A DNA stretch of 64,000 nucleotides from an uncultured Bryobacterales bacterium (GTDB lineage: Bacteria; Acidobacteriota; Terriglobia; Bryobacterales; UBA6623), in assembly GCA_951813065.1 (NCBI GenBank), contig CATOTH010000002.1, forward strand, positions 1 to 64,000, read 5' to 3'. Both the position numbers and the translations under genes were made by a program. Below the pieces are notes generated by a model. The model ran no database searches, was not told where the DNA came from, and saw only the letters and a list, made by a program, of their open reading frames with translations. This document shows, piece after piece, positions 54,444 to 63,468 of the stretch. The first letter of the stretch is position 1. Each line of letters starts with the position of its first letter.

Positions 54444-54477
54444 GGGCGCGGCCATGACTCTCGCCATGGCCGCGCCC
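54444..54477 (+). terminator. Strong hairpin downstream of the TonB receptor
   Basis: Stem GGGCGCGGCCATG pairs perfectly with CATGGCCGCGCCC around an eight-base loop, 45 bases after the receptor stop. No T-run follows, so it may be a Rho-assisted terminator or an mRNA stabiliser that sets receptor and enzyme levels apart. Confidence 0.6.
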
Positions 54478-54583
54478 AATAGGATGGACTAACGGACAAT
54501 GGATGTCGTCCGGAACGAGGATCGGCGGTGGCGTCCGGAACGCCACGCGGTCCTCAAGCCTTCTACGAGGGTAAGCCCCGCCC

Positions 54584-55795
54584 ATGAAGGTTGACAATAT
54601 CACGATCGCGCTGATGGGTCTCCGAGGCAGGGGCCAGTCACTGGCGAGGCGCTTCGCCGCATTGCCCGACGTGGATTTCGCTTATGCCTGTGACGTCGAC
54701 CAAAACGTCGTGGGTCCTGCCCTGGGCGTTATCGAGGAAGCCAGAGGCAAGCGCCCGCTTCTGGTGACGGACATTCGGCGCGTCTTGGATGACCAATCCG
54801 TCGACGCGGTCGTGATGGCGACGCCGATTCATTGGCACGCTCCGGGAACCATCCTTGCGTGTGAAGCGGGTAAGGATGTGTACGTCGAAAAACCGGCCTC
54901 CCACAACATCCGAGAAGGACGGCTGATGGTGGAGGCGGCCCGACGCAACGGCAGGGTGGTGCAGCTTGGGACGCAGTCTCGAAGCCGGCCGGTCACACAG
55001 GCCTTTGTGGACTATGTCCAATCGGGCAAGCTCGGCGATGTGCTAATGGCCAAGGTCTGGAACGTTCAGATGCGCAAGAACATAGGTCACAAGGCCGACG
55101 AGCCGGTGCCGCCCGGGATTGATTACGAGACTTGGACCGGGCCCCTTCCCAAAATGCAATTCAACCGCAATCGGTTTCACGGCACCGTCAACTGGCATTG
55201 GCACTACGGCGCGGGAGACCTTGGCAATGACGGGGTGCACTGGATCGATATCGCGCGCTGGGCGCTGGGGGTGGGGACTCCTCAGGAAGTCTCCGGAATG
55301 GGGAAGAAGCTGTACTTCGACGACGATCAGCAGACTCCCGACACGATGAATCTGAACTTCAACTACGACGACAAGGTCATCTCGTACGAGCAGCGGCTGT
55401 GGAATCCTTACAGCATGCAGGGTTCGGAGAATACGGTGGCCGTATATGGCACCGCTGGGATGGCGCAGGTGGGCCGGTGGAGCAATGGGCATCACGCATT
55501 TCGAGTCTTTGACCCCGATGGAACGCAGATTCATTACCAGCAGGAGCCGTCACCCGACTCGAACACCCACGCGCGCAATTTCATCGATTGTGTCCGGACT
55601 AGGAACCCCCCAAACGCCGACATCGGGATCGGCCACATCTCAACGACGCTGTGCCATCTCGGCAACATCGTGGCGCGTGTGAACAGGACGATTCGGGTTG
55701 ACGCAACGGGCGAAAGGGTACTTGGGGACGACGAGGCCGATGCGTATGTCCGCAGGGATTACCGCAAACACTGGTCGACGCCACGGAGCGTCTGA
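54584..55795 (+). CDS. Gfo/Idh/MocA family oxidoreductase
   Basis: 403 residues, NAD(P)-dependent. IALMGLRGRGQSLARRFAAL is the Rossmann motif, DAVVMATPIHWHAPGTILAC and DVYVEKPASHNIREGRLMVE the EKP motif, and NWHWHYGAGDLGNDGVHWID the catalytic His region. No signal peptide, so cytoplasmic. About half identical by eye to the next gene, suggesting tandem duplication. Confidence 0.9.
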   Translation: MKVDNITIALMGLRGRGQSLARRFAALPDVDFAYACDVDQNVVGPALGVIEEARGKRPLLVTDIRRVLDDQSVDAVVMATPIHWHAPGTILACEAGKDVYVEKPASHNIREGRLMVEAARRNGRVVQLGTQSRSRPVTQAFVDYVQSGKLGDVLMAKVWNVQMRKNIGHKADEPVPPGIDYETWTGPLPKMQFNRNRFHGTVNWHWHYGAGDLGNDGVHWIDIARWALGVGTPQEVSGMGKKLYFDDDQQTPDTMNLNFNYDDKVISYEQRLWNPYSMQGSENTVAVYGTAGMAQVGRWSNGHHAFRVFDPDGTQIHYQQEPSPDSNTHARNFIDCVRTRNPPNADIGIGHISTTLCHLGNIVARVNRTIRVDATGERVLGDDEADAYVRRDYRKHWSTPRSV

Positions 55796-55841
55796 GCTCG
55801 ATGGATTGCCGTTCGCAGCACTGCTCACAAGGGGAAATGCC

Positions 55842-57137
55842 ATGAACCGCAGGAGCTTCCTTCAGACGGGTTTCTTGGTCGCGGCATCAGCTCCCGCCGC
55901 CTCGTCGGAGACCGCAAAGCGAGCCCCGGCGAGCGACCGCGTGCGAGTCGCCTTGATGGGCGTCCGCGGACGAGGAGTGATCCTAGCGAAACGATTCTCC
56001 TCTCTTCCCGATGTCGAGATCCCGACCATTTGCGATGTCGATGAGAACGTGATTGAGCCAGCGTCGAAGATCATCGGGGAAGCGTACGGCAAGGCCCCCA
56101 TTGTGGTGTCAGACATCCGACGGGTACTGGACGATCCCGACATTGACGCCGTTGTGATGGCTACGCCAATTCACTGGCATGCGGCGGGCGCGATCCTGGC
56201 TTGCCAGGCTGGCAAGGATGTCTACCTAGAGAAACCCATTTCCCACAACATTCGCGAAGGCCGCCTCATTGTTGAGGCGGCCAGCCGTTATCAACGTTTG
56301 GTCCAGCACGGGACGCAATCGCGAAGCCGCCCGGTTACGCAGCGGTTTGTGGGATACGTTAAGTCTGGGAAGATCGGCAAGGTTCTGATGGTGACGGCTT
56401 CGGATGTGCAGGGCCGGCCGTCGATCGGCCATCGACAGGACGAATCCATACCCCGGGGCATCGACTACGACACGTGGACTGGACCGATCCCGAAAATGCC
56501 CTTCAATCGGAACCGCTTTCACGGAACTGTGAATTGGCACTGGCACTTCGGCACGGGCGACGCTGGCAACAGCGGAGCGCACACACTGGATGTGGCGCGC
56601 TGGATCCTTGGCGTCGACTACCCGACGGAGGTCAGCGGTATGGGGCGGATGCTCTGCTTTGACGATGATCAGCAGACGCCCGACACGATGAACATCACCT
56701 TCGATTACGGTGACGCCGTGATCCACTACGATCAGCGCATCTGGAACCCGTATCGCGGGGAGGGCACCGAAGAGGGCGTTTTTGTGTACGGCGACATCGG
56801 GATGGCGCAAATGGGACGATGGGGCGGGGGCCATTGGGGCTTTCGGGTGTTTGATGAAGATGGGAAGCTAGTCCACTATGAGCAAGAGGCGACGCCCGAG
56901 GACGATACCCATGCTCGAAACTTTATCGACTGCGTGAGGAGCCGAGAGAGACCGAACGCGGATGCGGAGACAGGGCACATCTCGTCGACACTCTGCCACT
57001 TGGCAAATATCGTCGCGCGGGTCAATCGGACCATTCGTTTTGACGCCAAGAGCGAGACGATCCCCAATGACCCTGAAGCGAACAGCTACGTCAAAAGGAC
57101 ATACCGTGAGCACTGGTCGACACCCCGGGGAGTCTGA
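55842..57137 (+). CDS. Gfo/Idh/MocA family oxidoreductase with Tat signal
   Basis: 431 residues from the ATG at 55842. MNRRSFLQTGFLVAASAPAA is a twin-arginine export signal (RRSFLQTG), so the enzyme is folded with its cofactor before export. VALMGVRGRGVILAKRFSSL, ATPIHWHAAGAILACQ, DVYLEKPISHNIREGRLIVE and NWHWHFGTGDAGNSGAHTLD parallel the upstream gene. Exported members of this family act in glycan or glycoside oxidation. Confidence 0.9.
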   Translation: MNRRSFLQTGFLVAASAPAASSETAKRAPASDRVRVALMGVRGRGVILAKRFSSLPDVEIPTICDVDENVIEPASKIIGEAYGKAPIVVSDIRRVLDDPDIDAVVMATPIHWHAAGAILACQAGKDVYLEKPISHNIREGRLIVEAASRYQRLVQHGTQSRSRPVTQRFVGYVKSGKIGKVLMVTASDVQGRPSIGHRQDESIPRGIDYDTWTGPIPKMPFNRNRFHGTVNWHWHFGTGDAGNSGAHTLDVARWILGVDYPTEVSGMGRMLCFDDDQQTPDTMNITFDYGDAVIHYDQRIWNPYRGEGTEEGVFVYGDIGMAQMGRWGGGHWGFRVFDEDGKLVHYEQEATPEDDTHARNFIDCVRSRERPNADAETGHISSTLCHLANIVARVNRTIRFDAKSETIPNDPEANSYVKRTYREHWSTPRGV

Positions 57138-57224
57138 TCCTGATCTTCCCAGTTATGCGGGCGCACCTCATCCGTCGGTGAGCTTCCGGCTCTCACGTAG
57201 TCTGAGCGCAAGTCGAAGTGGTTG

Positions 57225-58154
57225 ATGAAGAGACGTGACTTTCTGGCGACCGGGTTGGTTGTAGCTGCTGGATCGGCGCATCCCCAGGTTGTCCCGACCT
57301 CCATGGAAGACCGGATCTGCGTTTTCACGGATCCCTTTGACGGAGACGTAGGGTTCAGCTACGGAGAGGTGGCCAAGATCCTCAGCGAGGCTGGCGCATC
57401 GGGACCCGATCTCACAGTCCGGCCAGGCGGCCTCGTGTCGCCTGACAGGGTCGGGCAGGATCTACCGCAGGCTTACGCGGCGTTCCAGGACCAAGGGCTG
57501 GTGGTCCCCATGATCAGCACCGCTCTCACCAGGGCCGGTAGCGAGGCCCGCTCGGTGCTCGGCACGGCAGCCCGTCTCGGCATCCCCTACTACAAGATCG
57601 GGTATTCCCGCTATGACGATATGAGCAGGTGGAAGGAGACTCAGAATGAAGTTCGAGAGGGTCTTGCCGAATTGGTGGAATTAGGCAAGGAGTACAAGAT
57701 TCATGCGGGTCTCCACAATCACTCCGGTGCGGTCGTCGGAGGGTTCCTGTGGGATATGGCACAACTTCTCGATCCGCTTGAAGAGGACTGGATCAGCATC
57801 TATCTGGACCCCGCACATTCGGTGATCGAAGGCGGCAAGAATGGCTGGAATTTCAGTCTGCGCCAGACACTAGACCGGGTGACGATGGTGGGAATCAAGG
57901 ACTTTGTCTGGGAAAAGGTGCAGGGGCAGTGGCGGACACGCTGGGTGCCGTTGGGCCAGGGGATGGTTCCATTTGACGAGGTGTTCGCGATTCTGGCCAC
58001 GAAGCCGTTCCCAGGCCCAATTTCCCTACATCTGGAGTACTTCGAGCCAACTGGCCCAACCAAGGCTGCGCGCATCGACAGTAGCATCGCAGCGGTCCAG
58101 CGGGATGTGAGGTTCCTGCAAGATGTGATTAGGAGGACGTCCCCTCCCCGATGA
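57225..58154 (+). CDS. Sugar phosphate isomerase/epimerase-like TIM barrel, Tat-exported
   Basis: 309 residues from the ATG at 57225; MKRRDFLATGLVVAAGSAHP is a Tat signal. VKDL-type TIM-barrel metal motifs are HAGLHNHSGAVVGG (His), ISIYLDPAHSVIEGG (Asp, His), MVGIKDFVWE (Lys, Asp) and ISLHLEYF (Glu), as in AP endonuclease family 2 xylose isomerase-like enzymes. With the exported Gfo/Idh/MocA it likely processes a sugar in the periplasm. Confidence 0.87.
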   Translation: MKRRDFLATGLVVAAGSAHPQVVPTSMEDRICVFTDPFDGDVGFSYGEVAKILSEAGASGPDLTVRPGGLVSPDRVGQDLPQAYAAFQDQGLVVPMISTALTRAGSEARSVLGTAARLGIPYYKIGYSRYDDMSRWKETQNEVREGLAELVELGKEYKIHAGLHNHSGAVVGGFLWDMAQLLDPLEEDWISIYLDPAHSVIEGGKNGWNFSLRQTLDRVTMVGIKDFVWEKVQGQWRTRWVPLGQGMVPFDEVFAILATKPFPGPISLHLEYFEPTGPTKAARIDSSIAAVQRDVRFLQDVIRRTSPPR

Positions 58155-58217
58155 TGGAACAGGTTGAACGATCCAAGCGGCGCGGCACGCTATGTGCTGG
58201 CGCGGGCCTACACGAGA

Positions 58218-58623
58218 CTACGCGACCACCTTGTGCACGACGTAGCCGCCGACATCCGTGAGTCGGAAGTCTCGTCCCATGCGGCGGTAGGTAAGCTTCG
58301 TGTGGTCATCCCCAGGCAATGCGGATGGTCGCCTGCAAGTCGTGGACATGCACAGGATCTTCTCTGACCCCAAGGCCGATGTCGTCGGTCTTGCTAATGA
58401 CTTGGCCTCTGCGAATACCCCCGCCCGCCATCCAGATCGTGAAACAGTCGGCATGATGGTCGCGGCTCGCGATTTCGTCCACGTGCTCCAACTGGCCCAG
58501 CGGCGTCCGCCCGAACTCGCCATCCCACACGACCAGCGTGGAATCGAGAAGCCCTCGCTGCTTGAGATCCTTGATTAGACTGAAGCTCTGAGGGGATTCT
58601 GAGCACAACCTCTTCTTTATCAA
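58218..58623 (-). pseudogene. DUF1501 family protein, C-terminal remnant
   Basis: Minus strand, [53 protein letters not shown] and [10 protein letters not shown] are the end of DUF1501 (alkaline-phosphatase-like) proteins. A frameshift near 58310 then leads to [20 protein letters not shown]. The N-terminal two thirds are missing. Confidence 0.8.
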
Positions 58624-58679
58624 TCAGATGTGATTGAGCAGAATTGACCTCTACTGCCTACAAGCGGTGGTCGTGGGGG

Positions 58680-59281
58680 TCAGGGCCGGATTCCTTTCAG
58701 CAACTCGATGGCGTGGTCTTGCGCGGTGCTGAGCTGCGCATCAAGCTCGAATTTGGACTGTCGCGAGCTCTTCAAGCCCTTGATGCGAAAGAAGTTGCGC
58801 GTCACTCCGACCAGATCCGCCAGCAGGGTTCGGAAGCTGTGCAGCGGTGTACCGCCCGCGGTCTGGCGGGTGGCTTTCTTGCGCCGTGCGCTGGCAGATG
58901 GCGCCGTCGGTGCGACCGGATCGGGCGCACCTGCAGATCGTCGGTCTTAAGCGTGCGAAAGGCGCGCTCGACCCGCGTGAGGGCCTTGAAGCTGCGCACG
59001 CAGTCGGCCGCCGACAGGTCCTGGGCCGGCAGCGAAGTACGGATGATGTAGTCCCGCGTCTCCGCCGCAATCGCGTTGCCAGCCCTGTGGCCATGGCGCC
59101 TCGAGGCCAGCCCGGCTGACCCGTCACGCTCGTAGCGCACTGCCAGCCGCCGCACTTGCCGGTCCTTCAGACCCAGCCGCATGGCCGCCTCGCACTGCTT
59201 CATGCGCTTCTCCACCACGGCTTCGATGATCACCAACCGGTCGGCTTCCTGGATGCTCAACGTGATGTCGCTGCTGGGCAC
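58680..59281 (-). pseudogene. Chimeric IS remnant: ISNCY N-terminus joined to IS1634-type C-terminus
   Basis: From a GTG at 59281 the protein begins like the ISNCY remnant at 40324 (QEADRLVIIEAVVEKRMKQC, RLGLKDRQVRRLAVRYERDG). After about residue 80 it switches to an IS1634-like core, RTSLPAQDLSAADCVRSFKA then ALTRVERAFRTLKTDDLQVR, then shifts frame and jumps to KKATRQTAGGTPLHSFRTLL, the IS1634 tail. It is the product of deletion between two adjacent elements. Confidence 0.75.
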
Positions 59282-59408
59282 AATCCCTCCGCCGCCGCCC
59301 GTCAGAAGCGGACACTTAAGAATTGCCCAAGCCGGACACTACTCCTTTGCCGCAACGCCCTAGTGCTTCCCGGCTCAGTGGCGCTGAGGTACGGAAGCTC
59401 GCCCTGAT

Positions 59409-60920
59409 TCATTCCAGCTGGCGATAACGATCCAGAGCAGCCGCAGCCTTCTCGACCTGCCCGAGCCTACGGTATGTGAGCCCGAGCTGGTAATAGGCCG
59501 CCCGCAGTTCGGGATCGAGGGAGACGGCTCGTTCCAAGTAGGACGCCGCCGTCTGATAGTTCCCCCGGGAAGCAGCGATCTTGCCTATCTCAAAGTGCGC
59601 TTCCGGGTTGCTGGAATTCTTCTCGGCAGCCTTTTGAAACGTGCTGGCGGCCCGATCCCGAAGCTGGAGGTTGAGGTAGTTGCGACCCGCCTTAAGGAGA
59701 TAATCAGTGTTGGAGGGATCCAGGTCGATAGCTTGGTTGTAGGCGCCCTCAGCCTGAGCGTACTGCCCTGTAGCGCTATAGACGTCCCCTAGCGACTCGT
59801 GATACTGGGCCTTGTGCGGATCCAGTTGTACCGCGTCCCTAAAGAACTGGTGAGCTTCCTCGTGCAGGCCTAGATGAAAGGAGGCGACTCCCGCTCCGTA
59901 TAGCAGGTCCGAGCTTGACGGAAATCTCTCGACTGCAGCAAGAAACAGCGCATGGGCTTCGGGTATGCCGTCGGTTCTGAGCAGCGTGATGCCGAGATTG
60001 TAGGTGTGGTCGGGGTTTATTGGTTCCTGTTCCAGAGCGCGGCGCAGGTAGAGCACCGCCCGACCGAGATCGCCTTTCTCCCGGTGGTTGAGGCCCGCGA
60101 GCATGAAGTAACTGGCATCGTGTCCGGAGGCGTCGGCCATTCGCTCGATCACTCGCAGGCTCGCATCGAATTGGTGGGTGCGGAAGTAGGCGCGAGCGAG
60201 GTCGTAATGGATGCCTGTAAGGCCAGGGTTCAACTCCAACGCGCGCTCATAGGCGGTGATCGCACTCGCGAACTGGTTGTATTGAATGAGTTCTCGTCCG
60301 AGGCGCACAGCCATCGCTACATCGAGGTTCGAAAGCCGCAGCGTTGCGTCAGCGTGTAAAGCTGCCGCAGCCTTGTCGTCTAGCCGTAGTTCGGTGCGCA
60401 GTAGGTTGAACAGGATGTGCGGATTCGTCGGGTCCAGGCGGTGAGCCGTTTGGAAGGTGTCAAGTGCCAAGGAGTACTGCTGGTTTTGAACGTAGATGTT
60501 CCCAAGATTGTTATGAGCGGCCGGCTGATTGGGGTCAAGTTCCAGCGAGGTTGCCAGGGCTCGGTAGGCCTGATCAAGCCGATGGAGGTGTATGTAGTTG
60601 ACGCCCAGGTGATGGTGTGCTGGAGGATACCGCGGGTTGATCTCGATAGCCTTTAGAAAGGAGCCCGTAGCGCTGTCGTGTTTGCCTTGGCGGTCCAAGG
60701 ATACGCCGAGCAGATCGTGCAGGTCCGCAATTCCGGCGTTGATCTGAAGCGCGTATCTGAACTCTTGTTCGGCAGCTTGCGACTCGCCCTGTTGGAGGTG
60801 TGCGACACCCCTCCGCATGTGGTCCCGAAGGGCTTGCATCTGATCCGCCGGGAGCGCCGATGCCAAGAATAGGCACAGCATACCGACCGCCGCGCCGAGC
60901 GCGTTCCTGCTATGGACCAC
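59409..60920 (-). CDS. TPR repeat protein
   Basis: 503 residues from a GTG at 60920 with GGAG upstream; signal peptide LGAAVGMLCLFLASALPAD. About twelve tetratricopeptide repeats fill the rest, such as AIEINPRYPPAHHHLGVNYI, ALELNPGLTGIHYDLARAYF and AVSLDPELRAAYYQLGLTYR. Exported scaffold for protein interaction. The frame is open to 61058 without a signal peptide. It is divergent from the CRTAC1-like gene with 217 bases between, so both may share control. Confidence 0.87.
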   Translation of the reverse strand: MVHSRNALGAAVGMLCLFLASALPADQMQALRDHMRRGVAHLQQGESQAAEQEFRYALQINAGIADLHDLLGVSLDRQGKHDSATGSFLKAIEINPRYPPAHHHLGVNYIHLHRLDQAYRALATSLELDPNQPAAHNNLGNIYVQNQQYSLALDTFQTAHRLDPTNPHILFNLLRTELRLDDKAAAALHADATLRLSNLDVAMAVRLGRELIQYNQFASAITAYERALELNPGLTGIHYDLARAYFRTHQFDASLRVIERMADASGHDASYFMLAGLNHREKGDLGRAVLYLRRALEQEPINPDHTYNLGITLLRTDGIPEAHALFLAAVERFPSSSDLLYGAGVASFHLGLHEEAHQFFRDAVQLDPHKAQYHESLGDVYSATGQYAQAEGAYNQAIDLDPSNTDYLLKAGRNYLNLQLRDRAASTFQKAAEKNSSNPEAHFEIGKIAASRGNYQTAASYLERAVSLDPELRAAYYQLGLTYRRLGQVEKAAAALDRYRQLE

Positions 60921-61137
60921 GGCTCTCCAGACTCTACGGCCAATCTCCTCCCACGGTTGGTGCAGGGGGGCATGGCGAAGCCTCGGGCTGGGTTGGGTCT
61001 GATTCGATCTGACGCCTCGTGGCACTTGGAACCCAGCTCGGCAGACGGGCGCCGCCATTTGACGGCGGAATCCGTGGCCGCCCGCGTGGGGCGAAACCTT
61101 GGGTTCACTATAATATCAGCGACGGTGGGAGCGTAAA

Positions 61138-63468
61138 GTGGTGAAGACTCCGGCTTCTTGGTGGATTGCGGGCATTGGGGCGATGGTCCTGATCTCCTGT
61201 GTGTCCAGCCAGCCCGCACGCGCTCAGGGAGTGTCGAGTCCTGCCCAGAACTCGGATCGAGAATCCCCTGCCAACGTGTCCCTCGATCCCACAAATGTCC
61301 ATGGACGCAATGCCGCACACAAGGCGACGGCTGGCCACCAGGAAATGCTGGACCTGCTGAAGAGCATCATTGACCGCACGCCGAACGAGAACATCTACCT
61401 TGGAGACGGCCAACTCCGGCACTTTCAAGGGATTCGAGCTTCCCTCTCTCCCGCTTCGCCGGACGCGGTGAAGTGTCGGCTCTTCGCCAAACTCGGGGTA
61501 GCCAGCCAGAACCTCGGCCACGAGCGGGACGCGATCGATTACTTCTCCAAGTGCTACGAACTGTTGCCGAAGCTGAAGTCGGAATTGCCGCCCAGTGTCG
61601 TGGAGGAGCTTGTCTTCCGGCTGGGCGTCGCCTACCTGCGGCTAGGCGAGACCCAGAACTGCTGCCTGCGCAACCAGCCTGAGAGTTGCATTCTTCCCAT
61701 TCGCGGAGGGGGCATTCATACGGAAAAAGAGGGATCCACGCGCGCGTCGCGGTACTTCACCGAACTGCTCGGAATAGCACCTGAGGGATCCCCCATGCAC
61801 CACCGGGCCCGGTGGTTGCTCAACATCGCGCACATGACCCTCGGAACACATCCCAACGGTGTTCCCGAATCACACCAGATCGGCTCGGAAGCTTTCCGGT
61901 CAGATGAAGAGTTTCCTCGCTTCCATAACGTCGCAGGGCGACTCGGGTTGGCCACAAACAGCAATTGTGGCGGCGCCATTGCCGACGATTTTGACAATGA
62001 CGGATACCTCGACCTGATCGTGTCGACTTGGGATACGGCGGGTCAGATACGCTACTTCCGGAATGAACGGGATGGGACATTCGCAGAGCGGACCACGGAG
62101 GCTGGGATGGCAGGGATCTTCGGTGGGCTCAACCTCGTGCAGGCGGATTACGACAACGACGGAGACGTCGATGTTCTCGTGTTGCGTGGGGGGTGGTGGG
62201 GTCGGGCTGGCCAACACCCCAACTCGCTGCTCCAGAACTCTGGTGACGGCACGTTCCGAGATGTCACATTCGCGGCGGGGCTGGCCGAGTTGAATTATCC
62301 GACCCAAACTGCCTCATGGGCGGACTATGACAACGATGGCGACCTGGACCTCTACGTGGGAAACGAGTCGACCAGGCTGCTTTCGGCCCCGAGCCAACTG
62401 TTCCGCAATGACGGCGACGGGGCGTTTACCGATGTCGCTAGGCGGGCCGGAGTGACCAATGACCGTTTCACCAAGGCTGTGGTCTGGGGCGACTACAACG
62501 GCGATAGGTTGCCCGATCTCTATGTCTCGAACCACACCGGATTCAATCGTCTGTATCGCAACAATGGGGACGATTCGTTCACTGATGTCGCCCCAGACCT
62601 AGGCGTTGCGGGTCCGTACAAGAGCTTTCCGGCGTGGTTTTGGGACTTCGACAACGATGGCGTTCTCGATATCTACGCATCTGCTTACGCGGCTGGCATC
62701 GAGGATGTGGCCGCATCCTACCAAGGCCTGCCGACCCGCGTGGAACTAGCTCGCCTGTACCACGGCGATGGTGATGGCGGGTTTGAAGATGTAGCGGAAC
62801 GACGAGGCCTGGGGCGCCCAAACTTCCCGATGGGCGCCAATTTCGGCGACCTCGACAACGATGGCTACCTCGATTTCTATCTGGGTACGGGTGATACGGA
62901 CTACTGGTCACTGACACCCAATGTGATGTATCGAAACCAAGCTGGCGCTGGCTTTGCCGACGTGACAGCGGCGGGAGGTTTCGGCAACCTACAAAAGGGC
63001 CACGCGGTGGTATTCGCCGACTTTGATCATGACGGAGATCAGGACATCTTCGAGCAGATGGGCGGCGCGTTTCCAGGGGACAAATTCAATGACTCTTTCT
63101 TCGAAAACCCCGGGTTCGGCAACCACTGGATCACCGTGGAAGTCGTGGGTGTCCGAACCAACCGTTCCGCCATTGGAGTCCGACTGCGGGTCGTTGTAAC
63201 CGAAGGCGGGCACAACCGCTCGATCTACAAGCACGTCAACAGCGGAGGCAGCTTTGGCGCCAATCCCCTTCGCCAAACGATCGGACTAGGCGAAGCGGCG
63301 GAGATCGAGCGCCTGGAGCTCTACTGGCCCACCACTGGGCAAACACAGATCTTCAAAGGTCTGCCTCTTGATCAACACATCCAGGTGGTTGAGGGGCAGG
63401 ACGAATACTCGATTCTGAACCTACCCGTAGTCAGACTGGGCTCGTTGGCTGCGCGCGCGGCCCAGTAA
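61138..63468 (+). CDS. CRTAC1-like protein: FG-GAP/VCBS repeats with ASPIC/UnbV domain
   Basis: 776 residues; GTG start at 61138 or 61141, signal peptide IAGIGAMVLISCVSSQPARA. The middle has TPR-like helices (about 60-220), then at least seven DxDxDGxxD motifs: ADDFDNDGYLDL, ADYDNDGDVDVL, ADYDNDGDLDLY, GDYNGDRLPDLY, WDFDNDGVLDIY, GDLDNDGYLDFY, ADFDHDGDQDIF. The last 110 residues are ASPIC/UnbV (VEVVGVRTNRSAIGVRLRVV, IERLELYWPTTGQTQIF). Such proteins bind calcium at the cell surface; many occur in Acidobacteriota and Planctomycetes. Overlaps the converging gene by 38 bases. Confidence 0.9.
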   Translation: MVKTPASWWIAGIGAMVLISCVSSQPARAQGVSSPAQNSDRESPANVSLDPTNVHGRNAAHKATAGHQEMLDLLKSIIDRTPNENIYLGDGQLRHFQGIRASLSPASPDAVKCRLFAKLGVASQNLGHERDAIDYFSKCYELLPKLKSELPPSVVEELVFRLGVAYLRLGETQNCCLRNQPESCILPIRGGGIHTEKEGSTRASRYFTELLGIAPEGSPMHHRARWLLNIAHMTLGTHPNGVPESHQIGSEAFRSDEEFPRFHNVAGRLGLATNSNCGGAIADDFDNDGYLDLIVSTWDTAGQIRYFRNERDGTFAERTTEAGMAGIFGGLNLVQADYDNDGDVDVLVLRGGWWGRAGQHPNSLLQNSGDGTFRDVTFAAGLAELNYPTQTASWADYDNDGDLDLYVGNESTRLLSAPSQLFRNDGDGAFTDVARRAGVTNDRFTKAVVWGDYNGDRLPDLYVSNHTGFNRLYRNNGDDSFTDVAPDLGVAGPYKSFPAWFWDFDNDGVLDIYASAYAAGIEDVAASYQGLPTRVELARLYHGDGDGGFEDVAERRGLGRPNFPMGANFGDLDNDGYLDFYLGTGDTDYWSLTPNVMYRNQAGAGFADVTAAGGFGNLQKGHAVVFADFDHDGDQDIFEQMGGAFPGDKFNDSFFENPGFGNHWITVEVVGVRTNRSAIGVRLRVVVTEGGHNRSIYKHVNSGGSFGANPLRQTIGLGEAAEIERLELYWPTTGQTQIFKGLPLDQHIQVVEGQDEYSILNLPVVRLGSLAARAAQ

